Assembly (NCBI RefSeq): GCF_000372725.1
Contig: NW_005201984.1
Span: 235,209 to 299,208 of the forward strand
From: Emiliania huxleyi CCMP1516
Lineage: Eukaryota; Haptophyta; Isochrysidales; Noelaerhabdaceae
Direction: 5' to 3'
Length of the DNA: 64,000 nt
Position 1 is the stretch's first letter. Every line of letters starts with the position of its first letter. The translations under genes and the position numbers were made by a program. A model generated the notes under the pieces. The model saw only the letters and a list, made by a program, of their open reading frames with translations. It did no database searches and was not told the origin of the DNA. Below are positions 33,272-43,230 of the stretch, piece by piece.

Positions 33272-33394
33272 CGAAAATGGGCTCGTGGACGGCGGGTAGG
33301 TGCTCGGGGAAGGCGGAAAAAGGCGGGCGCCTCGTACCGGGGTGTTCGAAACACGTAGACACACAAAAAGAAAATTGCGTCTAAAGCGAACGTG

Positions 33395-33545
33395 GCACTT
33401 AAGAGGGTCGGAAGAGGCAGACTCCCTAGGGTGGGCGACGGCTAGCGCACCACACACCTCTCCTTAAAATCCCTGTGTGGTGGCGGCGTGCCGTCCTCCC
33501 ATCCCTCCCTTGGGGTGTCTGTTTTCTTTCTTTCTTTCTTTTTAA
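33395..33545 (+). mobile_element. LINE 3' end fragment (copy-A subfamily) with TTTC tail
   Basis: Nearly identical to 17640-17775: GGAAGAGGCAGACTCCCTAG, GGGCGACGGCTAGCGCACCA, then AAAATCCCTGTGTGGTGGCG and a (TTTC)n tail. It is extremely 5'-truncated, keeping only the last few codons and the 3' UTR. Confidence 0.8.
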
Positions 33546-33929
33546 GAGGGTCGATTACGGTAGGTTAGGGCGGGCCGCCTCCTAATGACTTAAAATCCCT
33601 GTCTGGTGGCGGTGTGCCGTCCTCCATTCCCCTTGCGTCGGTCGTTTTATTTCTTTGTTTGACTACGTAACTAAAGCTAAATCTCTCTCTCTCTCTCACT
33701 AACGAGTCTTCAATCAATCTTCTCCTCTCTGATGGCTTACTACAGTGGGCCCACTGTACTAACCAACGAGTTGGAAGAATAGTTCCTTCGGGACTGACAA
33801 ATTGGACCCTAGCTGAAAAAAGAAACACATTTTCCGAAAAGAGGACGGCACGCCGCCACCACACAGGGATTTCACCCACGATCACCGGACACGGGCTCCC
33901 CGCCGAGGCGTCGCTCACCAGCGTTCCCG
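33546..33929. repeat. Further LINE 3' scraps in both orientations
   Basis: AAAATCCCTGTCTGGTGGCG at 33590 (plus) and, in reverse complement, CGGCACGCCGCCACCACACA near 33847 flank about 216 bases that hold a (CT)n run and no gene. The two copies form an inverted pair. Confidence 0.55.
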
Positions 33930-36240
33930 TCAGCGATGCCATCATTCGCGGCCGCTCTCGCGCTTTGCCATTCCATCGGAACCTTGATGGTGAGCAGCCT
34001 GCGCCTGGCGCCGTATTTTACATGGATGGTGCTGGTCCGCTCATTCCCAGCTTTCCTGATGGCTACGTGTCTTACTGTGTCGCTGTCGACGCCGGGTCCG
34101 GTTTCGGACGTATTTGGCCGTCGCATCGTGCCCAGCTCGACGCCGCCACTGCAGCCCGCTGCCTCGAGGCCTTTATTGCCCAGGTCGCCGCTTTGCTTGG
34201 TCTATTCAGTGCATTCAAGCCACACGTTGTTCGGTCTGACCAAGGCAGGGCTTTCACGAGCTTCCACTTCAGTGAATTCCTCGCCGAACGCCAGATCCTT
34301 CAAAGCCTTGCTTGTACGTATACGCCACAGCAGAATTCCCATGCTGAGCGCTTCATCGGCATCGTTTTTGGCACCGCTCGAGTTCTCCTCGCCGCCGCCA
34401 ATTTGCCGCCTACGTTTCATCCGTTTGCACTGCAGACCGCTGCATGGTTACAGAATCGCCTCCCACGATCGACGCGCAATTGGCAGTCGCCCTTTCACCT
34501 CCTCAGTCGTATGCTACCATCCGTCGAGAACGTGTACGCCTTTGGTTGCTTGTGCGCTGCTGTCATCCCTGTGCCTCGTCGTGAGGGCGACCGCCACTTT
34601 GCTGACCGCGGTGGCATGGGCCTCTACCTCGGGCCCTCCGAAGTCAGCCCTGGACACGTCGTGTATTTGTTTGCGTCCAAGATCGTCCAGGTTGTTGCCA
34701 AAATTCGCGTTTGGGAAGATCAGTTTCCTGGGCTCAAGGGACATCGGTACTCTTGGTTTCCCAGCAACGAATCACTTCCGCCTGACAGCGGAATTGCCGA
34801 GTCTACCTCTGCTCCTCCCGTACGCGCCGACCCCGCCGATGCCGTCGCTGATGGACCCCAGGGCCGCGACCAGCGCAATGTTCGTCCCTCAACCGCCGGT
34901 GCTCGCCGTGACGCCCCCGCCCAGTCTGCTCCGCCGCCTACGCCGCATGAGGCGCCACCTAACACGCCTGCCGCCGCCAGTTCAGGAGGGGCTGAGGCAT
35001 CCACCATCGAGGTCCCCGCCGACGTTTCCCGCGCCTCGCCGCGCGCTACGGAACCGATCCCTATGCCTGACCTTGAGCCTCGACAGCCTTTGCGCCGCTC
35101 TGCACGCCTTAAGGAGCTTGGTCACTTTGCTTGCTCGTTCCTGAGTTACTACGTCGTTCCTACTGCGTGCCTCGCCGTCAACATGTCTGCCGCCCTCATC
35201 TCCAATGCCGTCTACTGCGAATCATGTGCCGCCGATTTCTTAGCCTTCGCCGATTGCCTTGGATCCGTCGACACCGCTTTCGACACTTACGATCCTATTG
35301 GCAACGAATTCTCACTCATCGCCGCCGCTCGGATTGCCTGCACTGCATACGCAGTTACCCTCACCGCCGATCAGGGTGCACTACGAGTGCCTAAAAGCTA
35401 CCGGCAGGCCATGTCTAGCCCTCAAGTCGAGCAATGGCGCGAAGCTATTAACAAGGAACTTTCTGGTCTCATTGCCCTCAACACCTGGGACCTTGTACCG
35501 ATTGCTTCGATTCCTGCCGCCGCCAATATTATGCACTGCCACTTCGTATTTGCAATCAAGCGCAAGGCTGACGGTTCAATCGACAAGTTCAAGGCACGCC
35601 TTGTCGCCGACGGCAACACTCAGAAGCATGGTGTCGACTTCAATCGCGTCTTCGCCACCGTCGTCAAGGCCCTTACTATCCGGCTCGTACTCGCCATCGC
35701 CGCCGCCCGTGATTACAATTTGACTTCTCTCGATATTCGGCAGGCTTATTTACAGGCGACCATTGACGAGGATCTGTACATGCGCGTTCCTCCAGGAGTC
35801 AACAGTGGCAACAACTCCCTCGTTTGCAAACTGCGGCGCAGCCTTTATGGACTCAAACAGGCAGGGCGAGAGTGGGGGCTACTCCTCACCTCCTTCCTCG
35901 TTTCCTGGGGATTCGTTCGCTCGACCATCGACGTGTGGCCGTGGCGTTATCTCTGTCGAACACCTCCCCGGCGTCGTGATGCTCGCCGACCTGCTCACGA
36001 AGGCTGCCTCGCGGGCCATCTTTACTGGCCTTATCAAGCAGCTTGACGACTTTCATGCCCTCTGAATTTGTTTGTCCCTCGCGCCCCGCACTCGGGCCAG
36101 GAGGGGCTGTTCCCGGGCATTCACACTATGTTCGGGAGATAATTTGGCGATTATATCCATAAGGGATTTCATCCCTTATTGGATTGGAGATTCGTGTTTT
36201 GGTTCCGGTTTTGGGTAAAACGTATACAGCGAACGCGATG
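33930..36240 (+). mobile_element. Ty1/Copia LTR retrotransposon fossil
   Basis: Recognisable Copia pol parts in the Copia order: integrase core (about 34010-34560, including FYMDGAGPL and HAERFIGI), a Pro/Ala-rich linker, then reverse transcriptase (about 35400-35900, including VFAIKRKADGSIDKFKARLV and SLYGLKQAGREWG), and the end of an RNase H region to about 36065. After it, a purine-rich stretch and a sequence starting TGTTCCCGGGCATTC near 36109 may be the remains of the 3' LTR. No 5' LTR, gag or protease is seen. The element is broken, with a few breaks. Age cannot be judged without both LTRs. Confidence 0.85.
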
Positions 36241-36741
36241 CGGCCGCCTGGCTTCCTGCTTCTATGCGCGAGCTACGGCGTGACCGCTATCGTTCAGCCT
36301 ATTTTTGCGATCGGTTCGACCTCCTCGCGAGCGAGTGGGAACAGAAGCAGCGAGCCCTCCCCGTTCCGCGGCGGTGCGCCGCGTGCGCTGAGATTCGGCC
36401 GGAATGGATGACGACGCTCAAGTGCGTCGACCGCAGCCCTCCACTGCGCGCCGCGCCTGCGCTCCCCACCCTTTTGCGCAGCAACACCTTAAACTTTTCA
36501 GGCCCTCCAAATTCGGGTCGGAGCGTAGCGGAGTGGGCCCCGAGTTTGAAAAAAGGCGACGGACGCTTGCGTCCTAGCCTCCAACAACGCCTCCCCGGCG
36601 CAGAGGGGCCCCCGGAGGGATGCGCAACCGCTCCACGCCACGCCGCTTGCGGCGGTCCTCTTCCCAGCTCCGCTGAGGGCGCGTGCGTTATTCTTTTGGC
36701 CTCGGCGTCGGACACACACGTTGCTCCATCCACCTCCAACC
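36241..36741. other. Spacer upstream of glucokinase
   Basis: A frame from 36264 begins MRELRRDRYRSAYFCDRFDL and contains CAACAEIRPEW, which looks coding-like for about 55 residues, but no family is recognised and its continuation is Pro/Arg-rich. It could be a small exon or part of the glucokinase 5' region. Confidence 0.3.
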
Positions 36742-38515
36742 ATGTCGATCGGCATCCTGAGCCGCTTGAGAGGAGCCTGCTCGACACGGGTCGGCCTTAG
36801 CTCGGCTGCAGCGGCTGCGGCGGCGGTGGCGGCATCGGCGCTCGTGCAGCAGCAGCAAGTGCCGACTGCATGCGCGAGCGCCGACGTGCTGGTGATGAGT
36901 GGCGATTGCGGCGGGACCAACACTCGGCTGACGCTCTTCAAGGTGCCGGCCTCGCACAAGCTCGAGATGGGAAAGCCGCCCCCCGGCGAGGTGATATTCA
37001 GCAAGAAGTACCTCAACTCGTCGCACCTCAACTTCACCGACGTCTGCAAAGTTTTCCTGAAGGAGGCGGGCGACACGGTGCCCGCGACGTGCTGCCTCGC
37101 GTGCGCGGGCGCCATCAGTGACAACAAGGTGACCTTCACAAACGTGAAGGACGGCTGGACGATCGATGGCGCCCTCCTCGAGAAGGAGCTCGGCATCGGC
37201 CGGGTGAAGCTCATAAACGACTTTGAGGCGCAGGGCTATGGCCTGCTCACGCTGAGCCAGGACGAAAAGGTCGAGCAGCAACCGCACACACGCGCCACCA
37301 TGCACGCGCGCCATCGCCCACCACCGCCGCCGCCAGCACCCACAGCACACACCTCACGCCGCCGCCGCCGCCGCCCAAACTCGTCACCTCGGCCACGCCA
37401 CTGCCGCAGGTCAACCTCAACGGCGGAGTGCCAAAGCCGGGCGCTCCGATCGCGTGCCTCGGCGCGGGCACGGGGCTGGGCGAGTGCTACCTCACCGCCG
37501 ACGCGAGCGGCCGGTAACGCAGCGACTGCTCCCTTCTGCCGAGCTGTGGGGCAGCGTCTCTTCACACGTGGAGCTGTGAACAGGTACACTTGCTTCCCCT
37601 CGGAGGGCGGGCACGCCGAGTGCGCGCCTGCGCTGCTGCGGCTCCTCCCGCCGCGGCGCGCGCGAATCAACGCGTCACTCCATTCGTTCCTCAGGTACGC
37701 GCCGATCGACGACCTGACCCACGATTTGCGCGACTGGATGATGAACAAGTTCCTCTTCACCGGCGACAACAAGGGCCGCCACAAGGAGGACGGCGCCTCG
37801 GCCAGAGCTGTCCCTCACCACCTCCGGACCCTGCTGCAGGCTACTACAAGAAGGGCAAGCGCGTCTCGGTCGAGCGGGTCGTCTCAGGGCCTGGCCTCGC
37901 AAACATCTACGCCTTCCTGCGCGACCACTGGGCGATGGACTAGCCGAGATCGAGCCGAGATCTCAACCTAGCCTCAGGAGGCGCACCACCGCGCTCGCTC
38001 TGCCGCTCTCGCGTGCTCGCCGACTCGCGCGTGCTTCGCTCCCCACGCCGCCCGCGCGCGAGCAGGCCTTTGTCGACTTCCGCAACGAGTTTGTCGACCT
38101 CGAGTTTTCAGAGGCGCCATGGCACATGCAGGGCGCCATCGTCGCGCGCGGCGCAAAGTCGGGCGACATCATCTGCCGCAAGGCGAGAGTCTGGGCCTCC
38201 CCCGGCGGCTGCGGGAGAGGAGCCGAGACCCCCCGAGACCGGCCTGCGGAGTAGGCGGTCAAGATCTTCACGGAGAGCTATGGCAGCGAGGCGGGCGTCG
38301 CGGCGCTCAAGTGGATGCCCAAGGGCGGCCTGTACATCTCTGGAGGCATCGCGGCGAAGAACCCGGAGTGGATCAAGTCGGAGGCCTTCTACGACGCGTA
38401 CAAGAACAAGGGCCGCCTCTCGCCGATGGTCGAGTCGGTGCCGCTCTACCTCGTCCTGACGGAGGACACGGGCGAACGCGGCGCCCTCTTCGTGGCCGTC
38501 GGCATGGTGGCCTAG
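36742..38515 (+). CDS. GLK: Glucokinase, bacterial Glk type (ROK-like hexokinase fold)
   Basis: ATP-dependent phosphorylation of glucose to glucose 6-phosphate. The ATG at 36742 is followed by an Ala-rich leader (about 45 residues, possibly organelle targeting), then the phosphate-binding motif SGDCGGTNTRLTLF, CLACAGAISDNKVTFTN, LINDFEAQGYGLLTL, ACLGAGTGLGECYLT (second phosphate motif), YTCFPSEGGHAE, YAPIDDLTHDLRDWMM, RVSVERVVSGPGLANIYAFL, ARGAKSGDIICRKA and YISGGIAAKNPEW, stopping at 38515. The order and motifs match bacterial Glk (COG0837-type) proteins rather than animal or yeast hexokinases. At least six introns are implied; one ends GCTGTGAACAG at 37583, and one carries CGAGATC repeats near 37941. 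Several edges are unresolved. Confidence 0.85.
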
Positions 38516-38873
38516 TGTGGGGCATATTGAGCACGCGCGTGCTGGCATCAGGCTGCGCAGCGGTCGAGGAGAGAGCTGCGAGAGCCGAGAGGAGAGAATG
38601 GTCACCCGACCGACTCGTTCTAATGTATAGGATCTCTCTCTAGAAGAGCGGGCTGCGCCACTAGTACTGTATCTCTAGAAGACGCGGCCCCCAAAACCAT
38701 TGTTTGTTTCAATCACATGACGAGAAGTGAAAGCGAGAGCTCAGGCTCGCTCACAGGCACGTGCGTGTGATCAGAGAACTGTAGCGCGCGCAGCCGCCGC
38801 GGGCGCCGGTCGCGAGAGAGTGCCCTGTCCACACGCAGGGAGACGGGAACGAAGGGGGCGCCTCTTCCCTCCT

Positions 38874-40712
38874 CTAGCCGTACGAGTACGTCCCCCCTCC
38901 TGACTGCAACCTCGACCCATCGAGGGGCGTCGCGCTCGGCCACGGCTCGTCGTGGCAAGCGCCCGAGTCGACACCGAGGTACGTGTTGTGGTCGAGCCAA
39001 GTGAGGCTCTTGCGCGGCAGCGACGAGGAGCAGAGCGGGTTCGGGTCCGAGGCGGTCGACGCGTCCTGCGCGGCGAGGGAGGAGAGGGGTCGCGTCGAAG
39101 GCAGCAGCGGCGAACGGCGCATCTCGGCATGTCTCGGCGCGTCTCGCGGAGCTGCAGCTCGCCTCCTCGCTAAAGACGCCCGAGCTGTTGCAGAAGAGCG
39201 CCTTGGCCGGGTCCGGATCCCCCGCCACCGGCAGCCACACCTCCTGGCCTGGATGGGCGTACTGCCTCCAGCCGCCCGCCGGGCACGGGATGCTGAGCTG
39301 CAGGCCGGTCGCCAGGAGGTTGGGCGCGTGCACCGCTGCATCGTGGCTGTTGACCACGCGCAGCAGCACGTTGGCGCGCTCGTCGAGGCCGGCGTCCACC
39401 AGGTCGGCGAACTGGCGGTCGCCCGCCATTGGGCTCGCAAAGGTGACGAGGAGCGGCGCCGCCGCCTCCGGCCGCTCGAAGAAGAGGTTGACCTCCGGCG
39501 GCGAGGGCGGCGGCGGCGGCGGCGGCGCGGGCGCCTCGGCGGTGGCGACGCAAGTGTGCACGTCAAAGGCGGGCATGGTTGCGGGGCACGGGTCCTGGTC
39601 GTCGCTGCAGGAGGGGCGGCCGAGGCAGCAAACGGTGGGGAGGAGGGGCTGGGGGCAGGAGAGGGCAAGAGAGGCGGGAGAGGCAACCTGCCCTGCTTGC
39701 AGCACGCGCCGCCCTGCCCACAAAAGGCTGGGCACGCGCCCGCCCCGCCGCACGCCGCCCAGCAGTCGCGCAGCGGCGGCGGGCGGCGCGGCTCGCCTGC
39801 GAGCGGGCGGCGGTGGCGGTCGGTCAGCGGTGGCCCTCGGCGCGCGAGCCGGCTGGAGGCGCGACGAGCGCCACCGTAGAGAGCGTCAGCAACAAAGAGG
39901 GAGGCGAGGGCACCGCCCGCGCTGTGCCCCGTCACAACCAGCCTGTATTGCGGGTGCTCCGACAGAGCCTGCACGGCCGCGGCCCACACGCGCCCCCGCA
40001 GCTTTGAGTATCCCAGCCCCCACCCGCGGTGAATCCAGGCGCCGCAGCCACCAAAGCGGTACTGCTCCGTCCAGCACTGAAGGTTGCGGCCCCACGCGCC
40101 GAGGTTGCCGTCGACCGAGCCGCGGAAGGCAACCACCACCCACTGCAGCGCCTCGTGCACCCCAACCAGCGCGAGGAACGAGCCGCCGTCCGATAACATC
40201 ACCTTTGGGCGGCGGCTGAGGCCGAGCCCGCCACAGCGAGAGCAGTCCCACACCAGGAGGCGCTGCGGCGGGCAGAGGAGCGCGCCCGCGAGCGAGAGGA
40301 GGAGCGTGGCGTTGGAACCCTCCCACGTGGACCGCGCGAGCTCGGCGCGGTCGGGCGGCAGGACCGCCGCCTTTGCCACACACACTTCGCTGCTGTCGAT
40401 AGCGCTGCCGCTGCGGCTGCGCCGATCGCGCGAGGGCGGCGGGCCATAATACTCGCTGCGCGTGAGCGGCGGTGTGTCGTCGTGTGACAAGGGCGGTGTG
40501 TCGTCACTGAAGGGCGGCGCGTCGTCACTGAAGCCGACAGGCCACTGCAGCACAACTGGAGACTGCAGGAACATGCCCCGCTCGCTCGGCGTGTTCACCG
40601 CCACCCGCGACGTTTGTGAGGCGAGAAGGAGCAGGGCTGTGAGGCCGAGGAGCGCCGCAGCGAGGACGAGGAACGGCGAACTGGCTAGGCGGCGAGGGGG
40701 CGGCGAGAGCAT
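38874..40712 (-). CDS. Class 3 lipase with N-terminal signal anchor and Cys-rich insert
   Basis: Predicted secretory or membrane-anchored lipase. From the ATG at 40712 the protein has a hydrophobic segment (SPFLVLAAALLGLTALLLLA, about residues 10-30), an acidic Ser/Pro-rich linker, then the lipase fold: LQWVVVAFRGSVDGNL, CGAWIHRGWGLGYSKL, and the nucleophile elbow VVTGHSAGGALASLFVADAL near 39920. After that comes a Cys-rich segment (DCWAACGGAGACPAFCGQGG, then CCLGRPSCSDDQDPCP near 39600), and the fold resumes at APLLVTFASPMAGDRQFADL and VVNSHDAAVHAPNL (catalytic Asp/His regions). The last exon ends LDHNTYLGVDSG...TYSYG at 38874. At least three frame changes show introns. The lipid substrate is unknown. 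Confidence 0.78.
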   Translation of the reverse strand: MLSPPPRRLASSPFLVLAAALLGLTALLLLASQTSRVAVNTPSERGMFLQSPVVLQWPVGFSDDAPPFSDDTPPLSHDDTPPLTRSEYYGPPPSRDRRSRSGSAIDSSEVCVAKAAVLPPDRAELARSTWEGSNATLLLSLAGALLCPPQRLLVWDCSRCGGLGLSRRPKVMLSDGGSFLALVGVHEALQWVVVAFRGSVDGNLGAWGRNLQCWTEQYRFGGCGAWIHRGWGLGYSKLRGRVWAAAVQALSEHPQYRLVVTGHSAGGALASLFVADALYGGARRASSRLARRGPPLTDRHRRPLAGEPRRPPPLRDCWAACGGAGACPAFCGQGGACCKQGRLPLPPLLPSPAPSPSSPPFAASAAPPAATTRTRAPQPCPPLTCTLASPPPRRPRRRRRRRPRRRRSTSSSSGRRRRRRSSSPLRAQWRATASSPTWWTPASTSAPTCCCAWSTATMQRCTRPTSWRPACSSASRARRAAGGSTPIQARRCGCRWRGIRTRPRRSSATARASLARRRAAAPRDAPRHAEMRRSPLLPSTRPLSSLAAQDASTASDPNPLCSSSLPRKSLTWLDHNTYLGVDSGACHDEPWPSATPLDGSRLQSGGGTYSYG

Positions 40713-40881
40713 GCTACTGCAAGAGGCGATCCCGGGGGCCCAACCTGTCGCGAACCTGGGGCAAGCAAAAGCGAAGAAGCAAAAGAAGGCAAGTCGCAAA
40801 AAGAAATGCTCGCTATAAAGAGAAATGCTGCCAAGCTCGACTCTCCGCCTTCCCATCGAAGGCAATCGATCGTCTGGACGA
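40713..40881. promoter_or_regulatory. Compact divergent promoter region
   Basis: Only 169 bases separate the start codons of the lipase (minus) and the WW-FHA protein (plus), so both promoters must share this stretch. The sequence AAGAAATGCTCGCTATAAAGAG near 40800 includes a TATAAA, oriented toward the plus-strand gene. Confidence 0.45.
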
Positions 40882-41957
40882 ATGCTCCGCCTTCTCGCTC
40901 TCGCGTGCCTCTCCTCGCTCGCGGCCGCGCTGACGCCCGCATCGGCGCCGAGGGCGCCGATCAGCCGCTCCCCACGCACGGCCGCGCCCGTGGCGCAGCA
41001 GTGGGCCACCGACCAGGGCTACCAGCAGCAGGGCTACCCGCAGCAGCAGGGCGGCTACCCGGACCAGCAGGGGTACCAGGAGCAAGGGTACCAGCAGCAG
41101 GGCCAGGGCTACGCGGCAGCTCCCGCCCCCTTCGACAACCAGCCGCAGGGCCTGCCCTTTGGCTGGGTGTCTGGCGTGGACGAGGCGCGGCACGCCCAGC
41201 GCGGTGGATGCGGCTGTTGCCCGGCTCGGGACGTGGGGATGCGGAGACGTGCCCCCCCCCCCCCCCTGCCCCGACCCGCTCTGCCCAGACGCGTGCCCTC
41301 CTTCCCCAAAGGCGAGCGGCATGACGTACTACTACAACGAGCAGACGGGACAGTCGCAGTGGGAGCCTCCTCCGGGGGCGGCGGCGGGGGCGGGGGCGGC
41401 GGGCTACGGCGGCGGCCAGTTCGCCGCGGCGGGCACCTGGCAGGTGTGCAACGCCGCGGGCACCTGCTTTGTCGTCCGGCCGGGCGAGGTGACAACACGC
41501 CTTAGCTGCTGCGCGGCGGACCTCCCACCGCCTCCCACACCTCGGCCCACGCGAGAGAGAGAGGGGCCGCCTCGCACGACTTGATGCGCGAGAGAGACCG
41601 GTACACGCTGCGCCGAGAGCACTCTCTTGCTCGCGCCAGTGGCTCTGTCGAGGGCCCTATTGTGATCCGTGCCTCCCCCACTCACCCCCCCCCCCCTCTC
41701 AGGACCACATCATCGGCCGCAACGACCTCCCTGTGCCGAAGAACACGATCTCGCGCTCGCAGTGCCAGATCCAGGTCTCGGCCGACGGCACCGCAAAGGT
41801 GATGTCGTGTGGCAAGCCGGAGACGGGCTACGCGTCGGGCGGCCGGCCGTGGGAGTTTCTGCGCTGCTACGAGTCGCGGCAGCTGCAGAACGGCGACCTG
41901 ATCAGCCTCGACAAGAACGACTTGGAGAGCGCGATGTTCACGTGCTACGTCTCTTAG
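40882..41957 (+). CDS. Signal-peptide protein with Q-rich repeats, WW domain and FHA-like domain
   Basis: The ATG at 40882 gives a signal or bipartite plastid leader (MLRLLALACLSSLAAALTPA, cleavage expected near ALTPASAPR). Next is a Tyr/Gln repeat (GYQQQGYPQQQGGYPDQQGY) of about 45 residues, then a WW domain whose first half LPFGWVSG is on one exon and second half MTYYYNEQTGQSQWEPPPG on the next (intron roughly 41175-41315). A third exon from about 41702 gives IIGRNDLPVPKNTISRSQCQ, LRCYESRQLQNGDLISL and ends at 41957, fitting the FHA pattern (GR, SR, then the L-x-x-GD-x-I turn). WW binds proline motifs and FHA binds phosphothreonine; together they suggest an adaptor, here in the secretory path or plastid. 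The FHA call is moderate because the canonical SxxH is SRSQC. Confidence 0.7.
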
Positions 41958-42265
41958 CCGCCAACTGGCGGCGCCCGGCGCACGCGGGGCGTGCGCTGGG
42001 GCAACATGAAAGGCTTGCTGCTGTGTCGGGGTGGTAGAGGGGGAGGCTCGTGACAGAAGCCGCTCTCCTCTGCCGCGTGAAGTGGAGTTGTGTCGCTATC
42101 GGGCGCTGCGTGGTGTCGTCGTCGTTTGGAGTTGCCGGCGTCGGGGCGCCGCGCACGCATGAACTGCTGGCCATGTCGAGACGTTCTTGGGGGGGTGTCT
42201 TGTCGTATAGAGAGTAGCGCGCAGCGGCACCACCGCGCGCGGCGCGGGCGCCGGGAGCGCGGGGG

Positions 42266-43019
42266 GGGTTGTTGCACGAGTATATGGGACAAAAGCGTCG
42301 AAAATGTCCCAAAAAAGCGTGTCTCGAGTTTGTGGCAGCTCCGGAGCCAGCGCGGGCTGCCAGGACGCACCGCTCGCGCGTTCGGCACACTCGGTGGACC
42401 CCACCGAGTGTGCCGAACCAGCTGGAGTGAGTAGGCTCGATGCCGCGCTCGCTGTGGAGCTGCCACAAACTCGCCGCCGAGCGTGCCACCGACGGCGTCC
42501 CGGCGGAGGTGATGGAGTGTGAGACCTGAGGCTGCGGAGGTGACGCCTGAGGTACCGGTCCGTGCACAGCGACTCAGCCGGCGACCGCCACGGGCTCAGA
42601 CGAGACTTGTCGACTCGTTCCAGCTCAGCTTCACCGTGGTCCTCGGGCGTCTGTCGACGTCAGGACCACCCATACAGCTCGCGGGTTTGAGGTCGCAAGA
42701 GCCAAGGTGGTGGCGTTTGGACATCCCAACCATCACACAAGACAGCCTGTAGGTGATGGCGGGACGGCGCAGTGTTTGTGGCACTCGGCAGTAGGCACCC
42801 GCGGCACGGCCCCGCTGTCGGCTCTCGCGGGCTGCGGAACCGGCCCCAGAAGGGGACGGTCCGGGCGAGTGTGGCAGCTCCTGCGCTAGTATGGGCACCC
42901 TCTATTATAGCACTACTGATCCTGGTCATTAGAGCTGCCAGGGATAGCGTCAGGAGCTGGTAGGAGTCAAAGCCCCTCATATTTGAGACATCGTGTCCCA
43001 TATACTCGTGCAACAACCC
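42266..43019. mobile_element. Non-autonomous DNA transposon (754 bases) with 26-base perfect TIRs
   Basis: GGGTTGTTGCACGAGTATAT (then GGGACA) at 42266-42291 is repeated exactly in reverse complement at 42994-43019. Both sides are flanked by GGGGG, a possible 5-base target duplication, though low complexity weakens this. There is no transposase frame inside. The left third contains nested inverted repeats. Confidence 0.75.
42326..42472. repeat. Nested foldback inside the TIR element
   Basis: Outer arms of 17 bases (42326-42342 and 42456-42472, GAGTTTGTGGCAGCTCC and complement) enclose a perfect 17-base stem (42381-42397 with 42401-42417, TTCGGCACACTCGGTGG) with a 3-base loop. Confidence 0.9.
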
Positions 43020-43230
43020 GGGGGCGGTGTGGCCGCGCGCGCGCCCGGTTCTCCGGTGTCGCGGTGTGGTCTCTGGTCGGCGGAGAGCGCGTCAATGTGG
43101 TTGTCGGTGTTTCGGCCTTCCTACAGTTTCCCCCGTATAGAGTCTTAATATTGATAATTCGCCAATTCGACGAGGTCGAGAGGAGATGCGAGATCAGAGA
43201 TGCGGCGAGAGCTTTCTCTCCACGGAGACG

